Shown here: positions 8,119 to 17,403 of the stretch, one piece after another
Position numbering within the stretch: the first letter of the stretch is position 1
Layout: each line of letters begins with the position of its first letter
Assembly (NCBI RefSeq): GCF_013072695.1
Contig: NZ_LXUK01000027.1
Span: 186,001 to 250,000, forward strand
Length of the DNA: 64,000 bases
Direction: 5' to 3'
From: Acinetobacter sp. Ac_5812
GTDB taxonomy: Bacteria > Pseudomonadota > Gammaproteobacteria > Pseudomonadales > Moraxellaceae
Notes under the pieces: generated by a model
Databases searched by the model: none
Told to the model about the DNA's origin: nothing
The model's input: only the letters and a program-made list of their open reading frames with translations
Program-made: the position numbers and the translations under genes

Positions 8119-10785
8119 ATGAGTAACTTAAAAGTTTTAATTACAAAACTATCAGCTCCTACTCGTACTGCATTAGAAAAGTCTGCAAACTATTGTATTA
8201 ACCAATTGAATTATGAAATTGAGATTGAACATCTATTCGTTGAATTATTAAATCAAAACATAGTCAATGATTTACACATTTTATTAAAAAAAAATAATAT
8301 CTCTGCTGATGCCTTAATTACTGATTTAAAAGAAACCATTGCTTCTTTACCTAAAGGTAATACCCGTACGCCCATCTTTGCAAAATCAATCATTCGGTTA
8401 TTTGAACAAGCATGGTTACTCGCTTCTGCAGAACAAACGCCTTTAATACGTAGTAGTCATTTATTGATAGCATTGTTAACTGCGCCTGATTTACAACAAA
8501 TCGCATTTAGAGCATCAAGCTTATTTGAACGTTTTCCAATCGACACAATGAAACATAAGTTTCTCGATATTTGTGAAAAAAGTAGCGAACAACCACAAAC
8601 AGAAAACACCTCTAACAATGCTGAACAAACATCAAATACTGAATCTACCGTCACTGCTGCAAAAACACCTGCCCTTGATCAATACACGATTAATCTGACT
8701 GAAAAAGCAAAACAAGGGGGTATTGATCCTGTTATTGGTCGTGAGTTTGAAATCCGACTCATGCTGGATATCTTGATGCGTCGTCGTCAAAACAATCCAA
8801 TTTTGACGGGTGAGCCTGGTGTAGGTAAAACTGCTGTTGTTGAAGGATTAGCTTTAAAAATTGCACAAGGCTTAGTACCCGAAGCACTCAAAAATGTACA
8901 GCTTCATAGTTTAGACATGGGTCTGTTACAAGCAGGTGCAAGCGTTAAAGGTGAGTTTGAAAATCGTTTAAAACAAGTGATTCAAGAAGTACAAGCCTCT
9001 GCTCACCCAATCATCTTATTTATTGATGAAGCACACACCATGATTGGTGCTGGTGGGCAAGCTGGACAAAATGATGCCGCAAACTTACTCAAACCGGCAT
9101 TAGCACGTGGAGAATTAAGAACCATTGCTGCTACAACTTGGGCTGAGTACAAACAATACTTTGAAAAAGATGCAGCCCTCAGCCGTCGCTTTCAGGTGGT
9201 CAAAGTTGAAGAGCCGACCGAAGAAGTGGCGATCGATATGTTACGCGCCATGATTCCAGTGATGCAAAGTCACTTCAATTTGCATATTGAAGATCAAGCC
9301 ATTATTACTGCAGTTCAAGCCTCTCATCGCTATATCAGTGGTCGCCAACTCCCAGATAAAGCAGTAAGCGTACTCGATACCGCTTCTGCCCGTGTTGCTT
9401 TAACTCAGAATGCACAACCTGTGATTCTGGATCAACTCAAAGCACAACAACATAATCTTAAATTAGAACATCAAATTATTAGCCACGAACATCAACAGTT
9501 CCCGATCCATCATGAACGGTTAGATGATCTTAATCAGCAACTTGCAAACTTAGATAAAGAAATTCAAGACACTGAAACTAAATGGCAGCAAGAATTAGCA
9601 CTGGTTAAACAAATCCAGCAATTGAATGCACATACAGAACAGGACAATAAGACACACATTGCTTCACTAAGAGCGGATTTAGCACAATTACAAGGTCAAA
9701 CACCTTTGGTATTTGAACGTGTCAATGCACAAATCATCAATGAAATCATTTCAGATTGGACCGGTATTCCTGTTGGGAAAATGGTGAATGATGAAATCAA
9801 ACAAATTCTAAGCCTTGAAGACAAGCTTGGCGAACGCGTCATGGGTCAAGATTATGCGCTTACTCAATTGGTGCAAGGCATTAAAACCTCTAAAGCAAAA
9901 TTAGAAGATCCTAATAAACCACAAGGTGTGTTCCTATTGATTGGCCCAAGTGGTGTGGGTAAAACTGAAACTGCCCTTGCGCTCGCCAATGAGCTGTATG
10001 GCGGCGAAAATCATCTCATCACCATCAATATGTCTGAATATCAGGAAGCACATACTGTCTCATCGTTAAAAGGTGCCCCTCCTGGCTATGTCGGCTATGG
10101 TCAAGGTGGTGTTCTCACCGAAGCCGTTCGTCGCAATCCTTATAGTGTGGTGCTATTAGATGAGATTGAAAAAGCACATAGTGATGTTCAAGAATTATTC
10201 TATCAAGTCTTCGACAAGGGAATGCTTGAAGATGGCGAAGGTCGTGTGATTGACTTTAAAAACACCACAATCATCCTGACCTCAAATACAGGCTCAAGTG
10301 CAATTATGCAGGCATGCTTAAATCAACCTGTAGAAGAATGGCCACATGCCGAAGACTTAATCGAACATCTAAAACCAAGTTTATATAAGCAGTTTAAACC
10401 AGCCTTTATTGGTCGTATGCGCATTGTGCCTTACTTCCCACTGCATGATGAGTTATTGGTTCGGATTATTAAACACAAGCTTGGGAAAATTGTTGATCGT
10501 ATTGAAAAGCAGTATGCAACCAAGGTTCAGTATTCTGATGATTTAATCGAGTTGCTGTTAAGCCGTTGTACTGAAGTGGATAGTGGTGCGCGAAATGTGG
10601 ATAACATCCTCAACTCAACCGTCCTTCCTGCATTGGCAACTGAAATTTTAGTGGCTTTAGCTGAACATAAGTTACCAAAACTGATAGTGATTGATAGCAA
10701 AGATGATGAAATTACCTATCAATTAGATCCTGCTGAGAAAGTAAGCAAGAAACGTTCGAGTAAAAAAACCAAAGCTGAAGTGTAA
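8119..10785 (+). CDS. clpV: T6SS sheath-recycling ATPase ClpV (TssH)
   Basis: ClpV is a hexameric AAA+ ATPase that disassembles contracted TssBC sheath for reuse. The 888-residue protein has a Clp N-domain (about 1-150), first Walker A GEPGVGKT at 231-238 with Walker B FIDEAH, a coiled-coil middle domain rich in Gln/Glu (about 430-530), and second Walker A GPSGVGKT at 609-616 with VLLDEIEKAH. The C-terminal tail is lysine-rich (KKRSSKKTKAEV). First gene of the rightward T6SS block. ClpB is the main alternative, but T6SS context and the divergent N-domain favour ClpV. Confidence 0.95.
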   Translation: MSNLKVLITKLSAPTRTALEKSANYCINQLNYEIEIEHLFVELLNQNIVNDLHILLKKNNISADALITDLKETIASLPKGNTRTPIFAKSIIRLFEQAWLLASAEQTPLIRSSHLLIALLTAPDLQQIAFRASSLFERFPIDTMKHKFLDICEKSSEQPQTENTSNNAEQTSNTESTVTAAKTPALDQYTINLTEKAKQGGIDPVIGREFEIRLMLDILMRRRQNNPILTGEPGVGKTAVVEGLALKIAQGLVPEALKNVQLHSLDMGLLQAGASVKGEFENRLKQVIQEVQASAHPIILFIDEAHTMIGAGGQAGQNDAANLLKPALARGELRTIAATTWAEYKQYFEKDAALSRRFQVVKVEEPTEEVAIDMLRAMIPVMQSHFNLHIEDQAIITAVQASHRYISGRQLPDKAVSVLDTASARVALTQNAQPVILDQLKAQQHNLKLEHQIISHEHQQFPIHHERLDDLNQQLANLDKEIQDTETKWQQELALVKQIQQLNAHTEQDNKTHIASLRADLAQLQGQTPLVFERVNAQIINEIISDWTGIPVGKMVNDEIKQILSLEDKLGERVMGQDYALTQLVQGIKTSKAKLEDPNKPQGVFLLIGPSGVGKTETALALANELYGGENHLITINMSEYQEAHTVSSLKGAPPGYVGYGQGGVLTEAVRRNPYSVVLLDEIEKAHSDVQELFYQVFDKGMLEDGEGRVIDFKNTTIILTSNTGSSAIMQACLNQPVEEWPHAEDLIEHLKPSLYKQFKPAFIGRMRIVPYFPLHDELLVRIIKHKLGKIVDRIEKQYATKVQYSDDLIELLLSRCTEVDSGARNVDNILNSTVLPALATEILVALAEHKLPKLIVIDSKDDEITYQLDPAEKVSKKRSSKKTKAEV

Positions 10786-10807
10786 ATTTTAAGATTGAGC
10801 CAAATTT

Positions 10808-11908
10808 GTGATGCATATGGATATTTTATCTTTACTAACGCCAATTAATGAGCAATCACCTTGTGGTGAAGATTACTCATTTTCAAATGAGTTCCATGCG
10901 ATTAAAAAAGCAAAGACCCAAGATGATGTACTGCTTGATCAGGGTGATTGGGTGACTGAACCCAAACAGGCCGATTGGGACTTTGTCGCAATGACATCTA
11001 TAGATTTACTCCAGTCGAAAAGTAAAGATATCCGTTTACTTACTTGGTTGTCTGAAGCTTGGGCAAATCTTTATGGTTTTGAAGGAGTTTCCAAAAGTCT
11101 GGAACTCAGTCATCGCTTATTAGAACAATATTGGTTAACACTACATCCCGAAGTTGAAGATGAGGATCTGGATCAACGTATTGGCTTATTACAGGGCTTG
11201 ATTAACCAACTGCCACTACTGATCAAAAAAGTCTCTTTGATCAATCATGCGCCTTATTATCATTTGCTCGACTACGACAACTTTCTTTATCACGAAAATA
11301 TCCGTCGTAAACAAAGCGATGATTATGAAGGTTCAAGTGGTTCAACAGAATTAGAGCAATTTGAACAAGCCTTATCAAATACAGATAAAAATTTTCAGCG
11401 TCAAAACTATCAACGTTTTAATGAAATCTTGCAACAATGGGCAACATTGAAACAGGTTTTAGATGCCCTGCTTGGTTTAGACTCACCGAGTTTTGCGGCA
11501 ATCGATTCAAGCTTAGACACCATTCATATCACGCTGAAAAAGATTTATAAGACCGATCTGTTTGAACAGGCAACTCAAACTGTCATGACAGAAATCGAAA
11601 CATCGACAACGCCGATGGTACAACCCGTGACGACACAATCTACTGCACCCCAAAACCAACTGTCTTTCCAACCCCAAGTCCAATCGCATGTCGAAAACCG
11701 TGAACAGGCCATGCGTGTACTACAAGAAATTGCCACTTATTTTCAGAAAAATGAGCCACATAGCCCTGTCAGCTATATGCTGCAAAAAACGATTAAATGG
11801 AGTCAGATGCCATTACATGAATGGTTAACTCAGGTGATTAAGGATGAGCATCCTTTACAAATGCTACAGGACACTCTTGGTGTTCAGCCAAAGAATGAAT
11901 ACGAATAA
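10808..11908 (+). CDS. tssA: T6SS cap/assembly protein TssA
   Basis: TssA directs tube and sheath polymerisation and interacts with the baseplate and the growing sheath end. The 366-residue product carries the ImpA N-terminal domain: NEQSPCGEDYSFSNEF (about residues 14-29), then DWDFVAMTSIDLLQ-like and RLLTWLSEAWANLYGFEG. The C-terminal part (SPVSYMLQKTIKWSQMPLHEW) matches the usual TssA end. The reading frame opens GTG-ATG-CAT-ATG at 10808-10819; ATG at 10811 or 10817 is the more likely start since GTG has no advantage in ribosome-site spacing. Confidence 0.92.
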   Translation: MMHMDILSLLTPINEQSPCGEDYSFSNEFHAIKKAKTQDDVLLDQGDWVTEPKQADWDFVAMTSIDLLQSKSKDIRLLTWLSEAWANLYGFEGVSKSLELSHRLLEQYWLTLHPEVEDEDLDQRIGLLQGLINQLPLLIKKVSLINHAPYYHLLDYDNFLYHENIRRKQSDDYEGSSGSTELEQFEQALSNTDKNFQRQNYQRFNEILQQWATLKQVLDALLGLDSPSFAAIDSSLDTIHITLKKIYKTDLFEQATQTVMTEIETSTTPMVQPVTTQSTAPQNQLSFQPQVQSHVENREQAMRVLQEIATYFQKNEPHSPVSYMLQKTIKWSQMPLHEWLTQVIKDEHPLQMLQDTLGVQPKNEYE

Positions 11909-11924
11909 TTGTTGGTAAATACAT

Positions 11925-13289
11925 ATGTTTAAAGCAGAAAAGATTCTTTGGGGTGAAGGCTTATTTTTACGTCCTCAGCATTTTCAGATCCAAGATACCT
12001 ATCATGAACAACGTTTGAATCATACGATTCGGGCGATGATTCCACATGCCTATGGCGTACAAAAGTTAAAATTTGACGAGGTTCAACTTTCTACCCATAT
12101 TCTGGCACTCCAAGAAGTCGAAATCATTTGGCAAGACGGCGAGATTTATCACGCTCCTGCACAAGACTTATTGCCAGAGCCATTATTGCTGGATGATCTT
12201 AATCTACAAGGTGAGATGACGGTTTATTTGGCGCTCCCAATCTTACAAGCCAATAAGAAGAATATCGCGGATGAAACACGCTCAGTTTCTAGTCGCTATC
12301 ATAACTATTTGACAGAAACTCATGATCTGTTTACCGATGCCAGCCCTGCTGAACTAAATCTGTTGCGTCGTCGTGCCGAATTCAAGCTGCTTGAACAACA
12401 TATTCAGCCGAGCCAAAATTTAGATGGTTTCTTATATGTCCCTGTCGCTAGAATTAAACGCCAAAGCTCAGGTCATTTTGAATTAGATAATAAGTTTATT
12501 CCGCCAATTTTACATATTGCTGCGTCAGAATCTTTAATGAACAACCTAAAACGTACCTTGAACGTGATTAAGGCAAAAATTAAGATGATTCAAAGTAATA
12601 ACCGTGAAAATGAACAGAAACTGATTGAGTTCCGTTCAGGTGATATTGTTTCGTTCTGGTTGATCAATGCTTTAAACACGGCATATGCAGGACTGAATCA
12701 TTTACTCCAATACCCACTCATTCACCCTGAACGTTTATTCTCAGAATTATTACGTTTAACGGGTTCTTTACTGACGTTCTCTACTGCCTATGATGTGGAT
12801 CATTTGCCACAGTATAAACATCATCAGTTACAAGACAGTTTTCAGCAGCTTGATCTCATCCTGCGAGATTTATTAGACACCATTATTTCGAGCCGTTATT
12901 TCAGCATTGCTTTAAAAGAAACACGACCATCGTATTGGGTTGGTAGTCTTGAGTCTGACAAAATTACCCGTGACACTCGTCTCTATATCGCGGTTTCAAG
13001 CAGCATGATGCAAACCCATGAATTGATCCAAATCGTTCCATTGCGCTTTAAAGTGGGTAGCACAATTGATGTAGAACAACGTGTTATTGCCGCTCTTCCA
13101 GCGGTTCCACTCCATCATTTAATGCAGGTGCCAACTGCAATTCCAGTACGTTCTGGAGTGAGCTATTTTGAAATCGAACCACATCACGAATTGTATCAAC
13201 GCATGCTTGAGTCAGAATCGATCTGTGTCTATGTACCCGCTGGATTCCAAGATATCAGTATTGAACTCATTGCCGTAATGAATAGTTAA
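11925..13289 (+). CDS. tssK: T6SS baseplate adaptor TssK
   Basis: TssK trimers link the baseplate wedges (TssF/G) to the TssL/TssM membrane complex. The 454-residue protein shows the family start EKILWGEGLFLRPQHFQIQD and internal LRRRAEFKLLEQHI, SFWLINALNTAYAGLNHL and the late FEIEPHHELYQRMLES pattern. It lies 16 bases after tssA and 10 bases before tssL, in one transcription unit. Confidence 0.96.
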   Translation: MFKAEKILWGEGLFLRPQHFQIQDTYHEQRLNHTIRAMIPHAYGVQKLKFDEVQLSTHILALQEVEIIWQDGEIYHAPAQDLLPEPLLLDDLNLQGEMTVYLALPILQANKKNIADETRSVSSRYHNYLTETHDLFTDASPAELNLLRRRAEFKLLEQHIQPSQNLDGFLYVPVARIKRQSSGHFELDNKFIPPILHIAASESLMNNLKRTLNVIKAKIKMIQSNNRENEQKLIEFRSGDIVSFWLINALNTAYAGLNHLLQYPLIHPERLFSELLRLTGSLLTFSTAYDVDHLPQYKHHQLQDSFQQLDLILRDLLDTIISSRYFSIALKETRPSYWVGSLESDKITRDTRLYIAVSSSMMQTHELIQIVPLRFKVGSTIDVEQRVIAALPAVPLHHLMQVPTAIPVRSGVSYFEIEPHHELYQRMLESESICVYVPAGFQDISIELIAVMNS

Positions 13290-13299
13290 GAGAATCACA

Positions 13300-14106
13300 A
13301 TGACTCAACCAACAGGCATCCCTTCTTTATTTGATGATGGAAAAATTGGTTCAGGCTTCCCTACGTCTGACCAACCACAAAATAAAGTGCAAACAACTAA
13401 CTTGATTGATCTATTACATGACGGTTTTTATTTAGTCTTCTTGCTTCGTAACCGTTATATCCCATCGAATCCAAATGATTTTCGTGAAAAAATTGTAGAT
13501 TTATTGAACCGATTTGAGCAACAAGCCAAACGCTTACAATTTTCTGCTGATGATATTCATGATTCGAAATATGCATTTTGTGCATTGATTGATGAAACCA
13601 TTGCTACGCAACAAGATCCTGCTTACTTTAACTTGCAAAATACTTGGCTGATTAGTCCACTTCAATTGAGTTTATTTGGCTCGCAACTGGCTGGTTATCG
13701 TTTTTTTGAAATCTTGGAACAACTGCGCAGTCGTGGTAAAGAGCGTTTAGCTTCGCTTGAAGTTTTCCACTACTGCTTATTACTCGGTTTTCAAGGAAAA
13801 TATCGTCTGGAATCAGTTGAGAGCTTAAACCATCTTGTCGCTCGGGTTGGTGATGAGATTGATTATCTCAAAGGGAAAAAAGCAGCTTTTTCTCCATTTG
13901 CAGCAATTCCTGATCAAATTAAACATATTATTCATCATGAATTGCCTTTTTTCTGGATTCTGATCTTCTTACTCATGTTTGCTGCACTGACCTTTGCTGG
14001 ACTTAAGTTTATGTTATCAAAGCAAAACCAGAATACTTTAAACCCATATCAAAATGTGATTTCAGCACCTGCTGAAGAAGCACATATCACCATCCATTTG
14101 CCTTAG
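13300..14106 (+). CDS. tssL: T6SS membrane-complex protein TssL (DotU-like)
   Basis: TssL is a tail-anchored inner-membrane protein that binds TssM and TssK. In the 268-residue product a cytoplasmic domain (FYLVFLLRNRYIPSNPNDF, then KYAFCALIDETIATQ near residues 88-102, and FFEILEQLRSRGKERLASLE) is followed by one membrane helix at about residues 216-238 (FFWILIFLLMFAAL). The C-terminal periplasmic tail of about 30 residues has no OmpA-like peptidoglycan-binding domain. Peptidoglycan handling is instead probably supplied by TagX downstream. Confidence 0.95.
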   Translation: MTQPTGIPSLFDDGKIGSGFPTSDQPQNKVQTTNLIDLLHDGFYLVFLLRNRYIPSNPNDFREKIVDLLNRFEQQAKRLQFSADDIHDSKYAFCALIDETIATQQDPAYFNLQNTWLISPLQLSLFGSQLAGYRFFEILEQLRSRGKERLASLEVFHYCLLLGFQGKYRLESVESLNHLVARVGDEIDYLKGKKAAFSPFAAIPDQIKHIIHHELPFFWILIFLLMFAALTFAGLKFMLSKQNQNTLNPYQNVISAPAEEAHITIHLP

Positions 14107-14116
14107 TTGATCACGT

Positions 14117-14737
14117 ATGACTCAGGAAAGAGCAACTTCTTTACGCATATTACAGACCAATAAGAAAAAAACCTTATCGCCTGTCATTTATTTACTGATT
14201 GGATTTATTTCAGGAGTTATATTTGCAGCACTGGTTTTCTTTCTGTTATTTGTTACGGACTCGAGTAGAACCAATACAGCTACAACGCAACAAGAGCAAG
14301 CTGTAGAAGAAAATAATCGTGCTCAAGCCCATAATACCAAAACGACAACTCAAAGCTCAGAGGAAACGACAGCTAGTCATCATGAAACAGCCGAATCAGT
14401 AGAGGATAATAATTTCACTCAACCCGGTAGTAATGATTTAAATAAATTCTTCCAACGCACACCTCCAGCCGCCGCACCAACACCGACTGGACAGCACGTT
14501 TCCCCATTTGCCAATGAGCCAAATGCAAAATCCGCACAAGCTGTAGCGCCAACCAAACCTATTTCTGGGAAGAATGAAGCAGTCCCTGCAGCAACGAATA
14601 AAGTAGTTAAGACTGCTCCTCAAACAACAAAGACTACCGCGCCTGCTAAAACACCTGAGGTAGAAGCGGAAGCACCTGAGGCAACGGTACAAATCAAAGT
14701 CACACAAAAGCCTTTTGCTGTGAATGAACTGCAATAA
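14117..14737 (+). CDS. Single-pass membrane protein of unknown function between tssL and tagX
   Basis: I do not recognise a domain. The 206-residue product has a short basic cytoplasmic start (RILQTNKKKTLSP), one membrane helix at about residues 22-46 (VIYLLIGFISGVIFAALVFF), and a long periplasmic tail dominated by Thr, Ala, Gln, Pro and Glu. The last 16 residues (VQIKVTQKPFAVNELQ) look ordered and may be a short binding strand. It sits 10 bases after tssL and 3 before tagX, so it is cotranscribed with membrane-complex genes. A linker or envelope-spanning role with TssL/TssM or TagX is inference. Confidence 0.75.
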   Translation: MTQERATSLRILQTNKKKTLSPVIYLLIGFISGVIFAALVFFLLFVTDSSRTNTATTQQEQAVEENNRAQAHNTKTTTQSSEETTASHHETAESVEDNNFTQPGSNDLNKFFQRTPPAAAPTPTGQHVSPFANEPNAKSAQAVAPTKPISGKNEAVPAATNKVVKTAPQTTKTTAPAKTPEVEAEAPEATVQIKVTQKPFAVNELQ

Positions 14738-14740
14738 AGC

Positions 14741-15709
14741 ATGATTTTTCTTATTTTCTTTTGCTTCGTCGCTGTCGCGATCGGATTAACGCTGCTCATG
14801 TCTTACGAGCTGCGCTATAAATGCAAACAGCTACTGCATTCATTATTACCGAGTAGCAAAAAGAAAATTGTTAATGCCATGCAGTTCGCAGAACATATGC
14901 ATCAAGCAGCTTCGCCAGAAAAATTGCAATCACATTGGCATTTACAGCAGTGGTGGATTTTAATCGCTGGTTTCTTTTTATTTGCCAGTATTTTGATTTT
15001 TGCGTTTACCCGCCCGATCAATTCCACACGAATTGAAGCCGAGTATTTAAAAGAAACAGATCCACAAATTTACACCTTACTTAATGGTGAAATGCTAAGC
15101 CCTCCACCTGATGTTGACGATACACTGATCCAAGATGCAATTGTCGAAGCAACCCGTCTAGAACAAGCGTATCAAGCACAGCACCCGACAGATCCGAGTA
15201 TTGATGCCTCTCAAATTGAGATTCCACTTACACATTCACATGGCAGTTTAGATTCATCCTTGGTTGATCGTAAATGGGACAAAATCAATCCTCGTTATAA
15301 GCAACGCCTGCTCATGGTCTTTAAAATTATGAAAGAGCAACACGGTTATGAGTTGGTCTTGCTGGAGGGTTACCGTAGTCCAAACCGCCAGAATATGTTG
15401 GCGGGGAATCCGAATACAACCCGCGCCAAAGGTTACCAAAGCTATCATCAATTCGGTTTAGCTGCCGATGTTGCCTTTAAACGCAATGGCAAAGTGGTCA
15501 TTACGGAACGTGATCCTTGGGCGATGCGTGGTTATGAACTCTATGGGCAAGTGGCTGAATCCGTTGGTTTGACTTGGGGCGGTCGCTGGAAATCGATTAA
15601 AGATTATGGCCATACTGAGTACCGTATGCCGGGTTTAAGAAAAACCAAAGAAATGGCAGAACAACTGACTGCGGAAGGTCAATTAACTGCAAGAGCAGAT
15701 GAGTCTTAA
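14741..15709 (+). CDS. tagX: T6SS peptidoglycan endopeptidase TagX (VanY/M15 family)
   Basis: TagX is a peptidoglycan hydrolase that opens the cell wall so the Acinetobacter T6SS can assemble. The 322-residue product has a hydrophobic segment at the N terminus and a second at about residues 71-89 (WWILIAGFFLFASILIF), then a periplasmic M15-type zinc peptidase domain. Zinc and active-site motifs are visible: GYRSPNRQNML (about 207-217), SYHQFGLAADVAF (about 232-244, HxxGxAxD type) and GHTEY near residue 291. It closes the rightward T6SS operon. A weak terminator follows. Confidence 0.92.
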   Translation: MIFLIFFCFVAVAIGLTLLMSYELRYKCKQLLHSLLPSSKKKIVNAMQFAEHMHQAASPEKLQSHWHLQQWWILIAGFFLFASILIFAFTRPINSTRIEAEYLKETDPQIYTLLNGEMLSPPPDVDDTLIQDAIVEATRLEQAYQAQHPTDPSIDASQIEIPLTHSHGSLDSSLVDRKWDKINPRYKQRLLMVFKIMKEQHGYELVLLEGYRSPNRQNMLAGNPNTTRAKGYQSYHQFGLAADVAFKRNGKVVITERDPWAMRGYELYGQVAESVGLTWGGRWKSIKDYGHTEYRMPGLRKTKEMAEQLTAEGQLTARADES

Positions 15710-15733
15710 ATATATCTAGAACATAATTAAATA

Positions 15734-15771
15734 AAATAAAACCTCCCCCTTTATATAGATAGGCTTTATTT
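15734..15771 (+). terminator. Probable terminator after tagX
   Basis: Arms 15734-15744 (AAATAAAACCT) and 15761-15771 (AGGCTTTATTT) pair over 11 bases with one mismatch around a 16-base loop; the end of the 3' arm is T-rich. It is AU-rich and only moderately stable. Confidence 0.4.
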
Positions 15772-15828
15772 CAACATCAAATTTAAATATTTTAATTAAA
15801 CATATAGCATACTAAAATTAAAATTACC

Positions 15829-16422
15829 TTAATCAATAACAGATATAGCAACTGTTTTTTTAACTTTAAAAATAAATTCCTTAAATATGATATTCACCCC
15901 CGATACCAGTATAAAAGCAATCACAAATGATCCCAGTACATCGAAAGGGAAATGAACACCAATATAAATTCTGGACCAACCTACAATTAAGCCCAATAAC
16001 AAAGCTGCACTGCCTATTTTTCGATATCCTGAAAGTAGATAGGAAAAAGCAATGGTTGCCACCGTCAAGGTATGCTGGCTTGGAAATGAAGAAGATGAAC
16101 CATGTCCTGTCAGGATGTGTCCGATTCCCATGTCAAAAGGACGTGGATGGTAGTAGACCGCATGAATGATCTGAGTCACGAGTAATGAAGCAACGATGGT
16201 AATGAGCATCTTGATAAACTGCACTCGATATTTCTTATCCTTAAAAAACAATGAAGCAATTAAAAATACAAATAATACTGCAATTAAATTATGTGATGCG
16301 AATAATGCAACTTTATCTAAAATAGGATTTTGAGTTGCAACCGAGTTAATCCAATTAAATAAGCTGATATCGATAGTTTCAATTGACATCGTCAATCGTT
16401 CCATGATGTTTTGACGATGCAA
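15829..16422 (-). CDS. PAP2-family membrane phosphatase, likely undecaprenyl-diphosphatase type
   Basis: The product, up to 197 residues, is a multi-pass membrane phosphatase. All three PAP2 signature blocks are visible: YYHPRPFDMG, the PSQHTLTVA block (PSGH with Gln for Gly) and GWSRIYIGVHFPFDVLGS with the catalytic His and Asp. About five or six membrane helices are present. BcrC/YbjG-type enzymes of this class recycle undecaprenyl pyrophosphate for cell-wall synthesis; the substrate here is inferred. Start is uncertain: ATG codons at residues 1, 7 and 12 are possible. It is divergent from the next gene. Confidence 0.85.
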   Translation of the reverse strand: MHRQNIMERLTMSIETIDISLFNWINSVATQNPILDKVALFASHNLIAVLFVFLIASLFFKDKKYRVQFIKMLITIVASLLVTQIIHAVYYHPRPFDMGIGHILTGHGSSSSFPSQHTLTVATIAFSYLLSGYRKIGSAALLLGLIVGWSRIYIGVHFPFDVLGSFVIAFILVSGVNIIFKEFIFKVKKTVAISVID

Positions 16423-16549
16423 ATATAAAAATATCAGCTTAAAATAAAATTAAATACTCTTAAAAAACCAAACAAAATTACAATTTAGTTTTAAGTCGCT
16501 ATTAATAAAAAAATCCTAAATTTGATCTACCCTTAAATTGGAGTGAATT

Positions 16550-17314
16550 ATGGATAACAAAAATAGGCTACCCGAAGTATTAAGCAAAGTGCCTGAAGTG
16601 ACATTGCTGTTCTGGATTATAAAAATTGCAGCCACAACACTCGGTGAAACGGCTGGCGATGCTTTATCAATGTCGCTCAATCTGGGCTATATCTTAAGTA
16701 CATGTATTTTTTCTATTATTTTTATTGGCTTTGTTTCACTGCAAATGAAAGCCAAACAATACAAACCCTTCTTATATTGGGCAACCATTATCTCAACCAC
16801 AACACTGGGAACCACCATTGCTGATTATGTCGATCGCTCTCTAGGCATAGGCTATCTCGGGGGGAGTATTATTTTACTCACCCTACTGCTTAGCTCGCTT
16901 GCGATCTGGTATTGGAGCTGTGGCAACATTGCAGTGAACAGTGTCCAGTCCGCAAAGACCGAAGCCTTTTACTGGGTCACTATTATGTTCTCTCAAACCC
17001 TAGGAACAGCGCTTGGTGACTGGACAGCAGATACCCAAGGCCTAGGTTATACAGGGGCTGCCCTGATCTTTGGTTCATTACTGCTTGTCTTGATTGTCTT
17101 GTATTATTGGACCAAAATCTCTAGAACATTTTTATTCTGGTCAGCTTTTGTTTTAACCAGACCTCTCGGTGCTGTCTTAGGTGACTTCTTAGATAAACCA
17201 CTTGATCATGGTGGGCTGGATTTAAGTCGATTCGGTGCTTCTTTTGTGTTATTGGCTTTTATCCTTGTCTGTTTAGTGTTTTTTAAATCCAAACTGGCTT
17301 CAACAGCGCATTAA
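16550..17314 (+). CDS. COG4705-like multi-pass membrane protein with four internal repeats
   Basis: This 254-residue protein is almost entirely membrane helices. It consists of four copies of a unit of about 60 residues, each with a TLGxxxGD-like motif at the helix start: TTLGETAGDALS, TTLGTTIADYVD, QTLGTALGDWTA and RPLGAVLGDFLD, each followed by a GxGYxG-like stretch. Proteins of this type are annotated only as membrane-anchored or COG4705. The conserved Gly/Asp/Thr positions inside helices suggest a channel or transporter, but no function is known to me. A strong terminator follows. Confidence 0.8.
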   Translation: MDNKNRLPEVLSKVPEVTLLFWIIKIAATTLGETAGDALSMSLNLGYILSTCIFSIIFIGFVSLQMKAKQYKPFLYWATIISTTTLGTTIADYVDRSLGIGYLGGSIILLTLLLSSLAIWYWSCGNIAVNSVQSAKTEAFYWVTIMFSQTLGTALGDWTADTQGLGYTGAALIFGSLLLVLIVLYYWTKISRTFLFWSAFVLTRPLGAVLGDFLDKPLDHGGLDLSRFGASFVLLAFILVCLVFFKSKLASTAH

Positions 17315-17347
17315 ATCTTTCTTCAGTCCTCTTCACTGCACATATAG

Positions 17348-17383
17348 AAAAGGGATAAGAAAAATTATTTTCTTATCCCTTTT
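17348..17383. terminator. Bidirectional intrinsic terminator
   Basis: Perfect 16-bp stem (arms 17348-17363 and 17368-17383, four-base loop) with A-run on one side and T-run on the other, lying between two convergent genes. It can end transcription from both strands. Confidence 0.88.
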
Positions 17384-17403
17384 AGTGATCACTTAGAAAT
17401 AAA

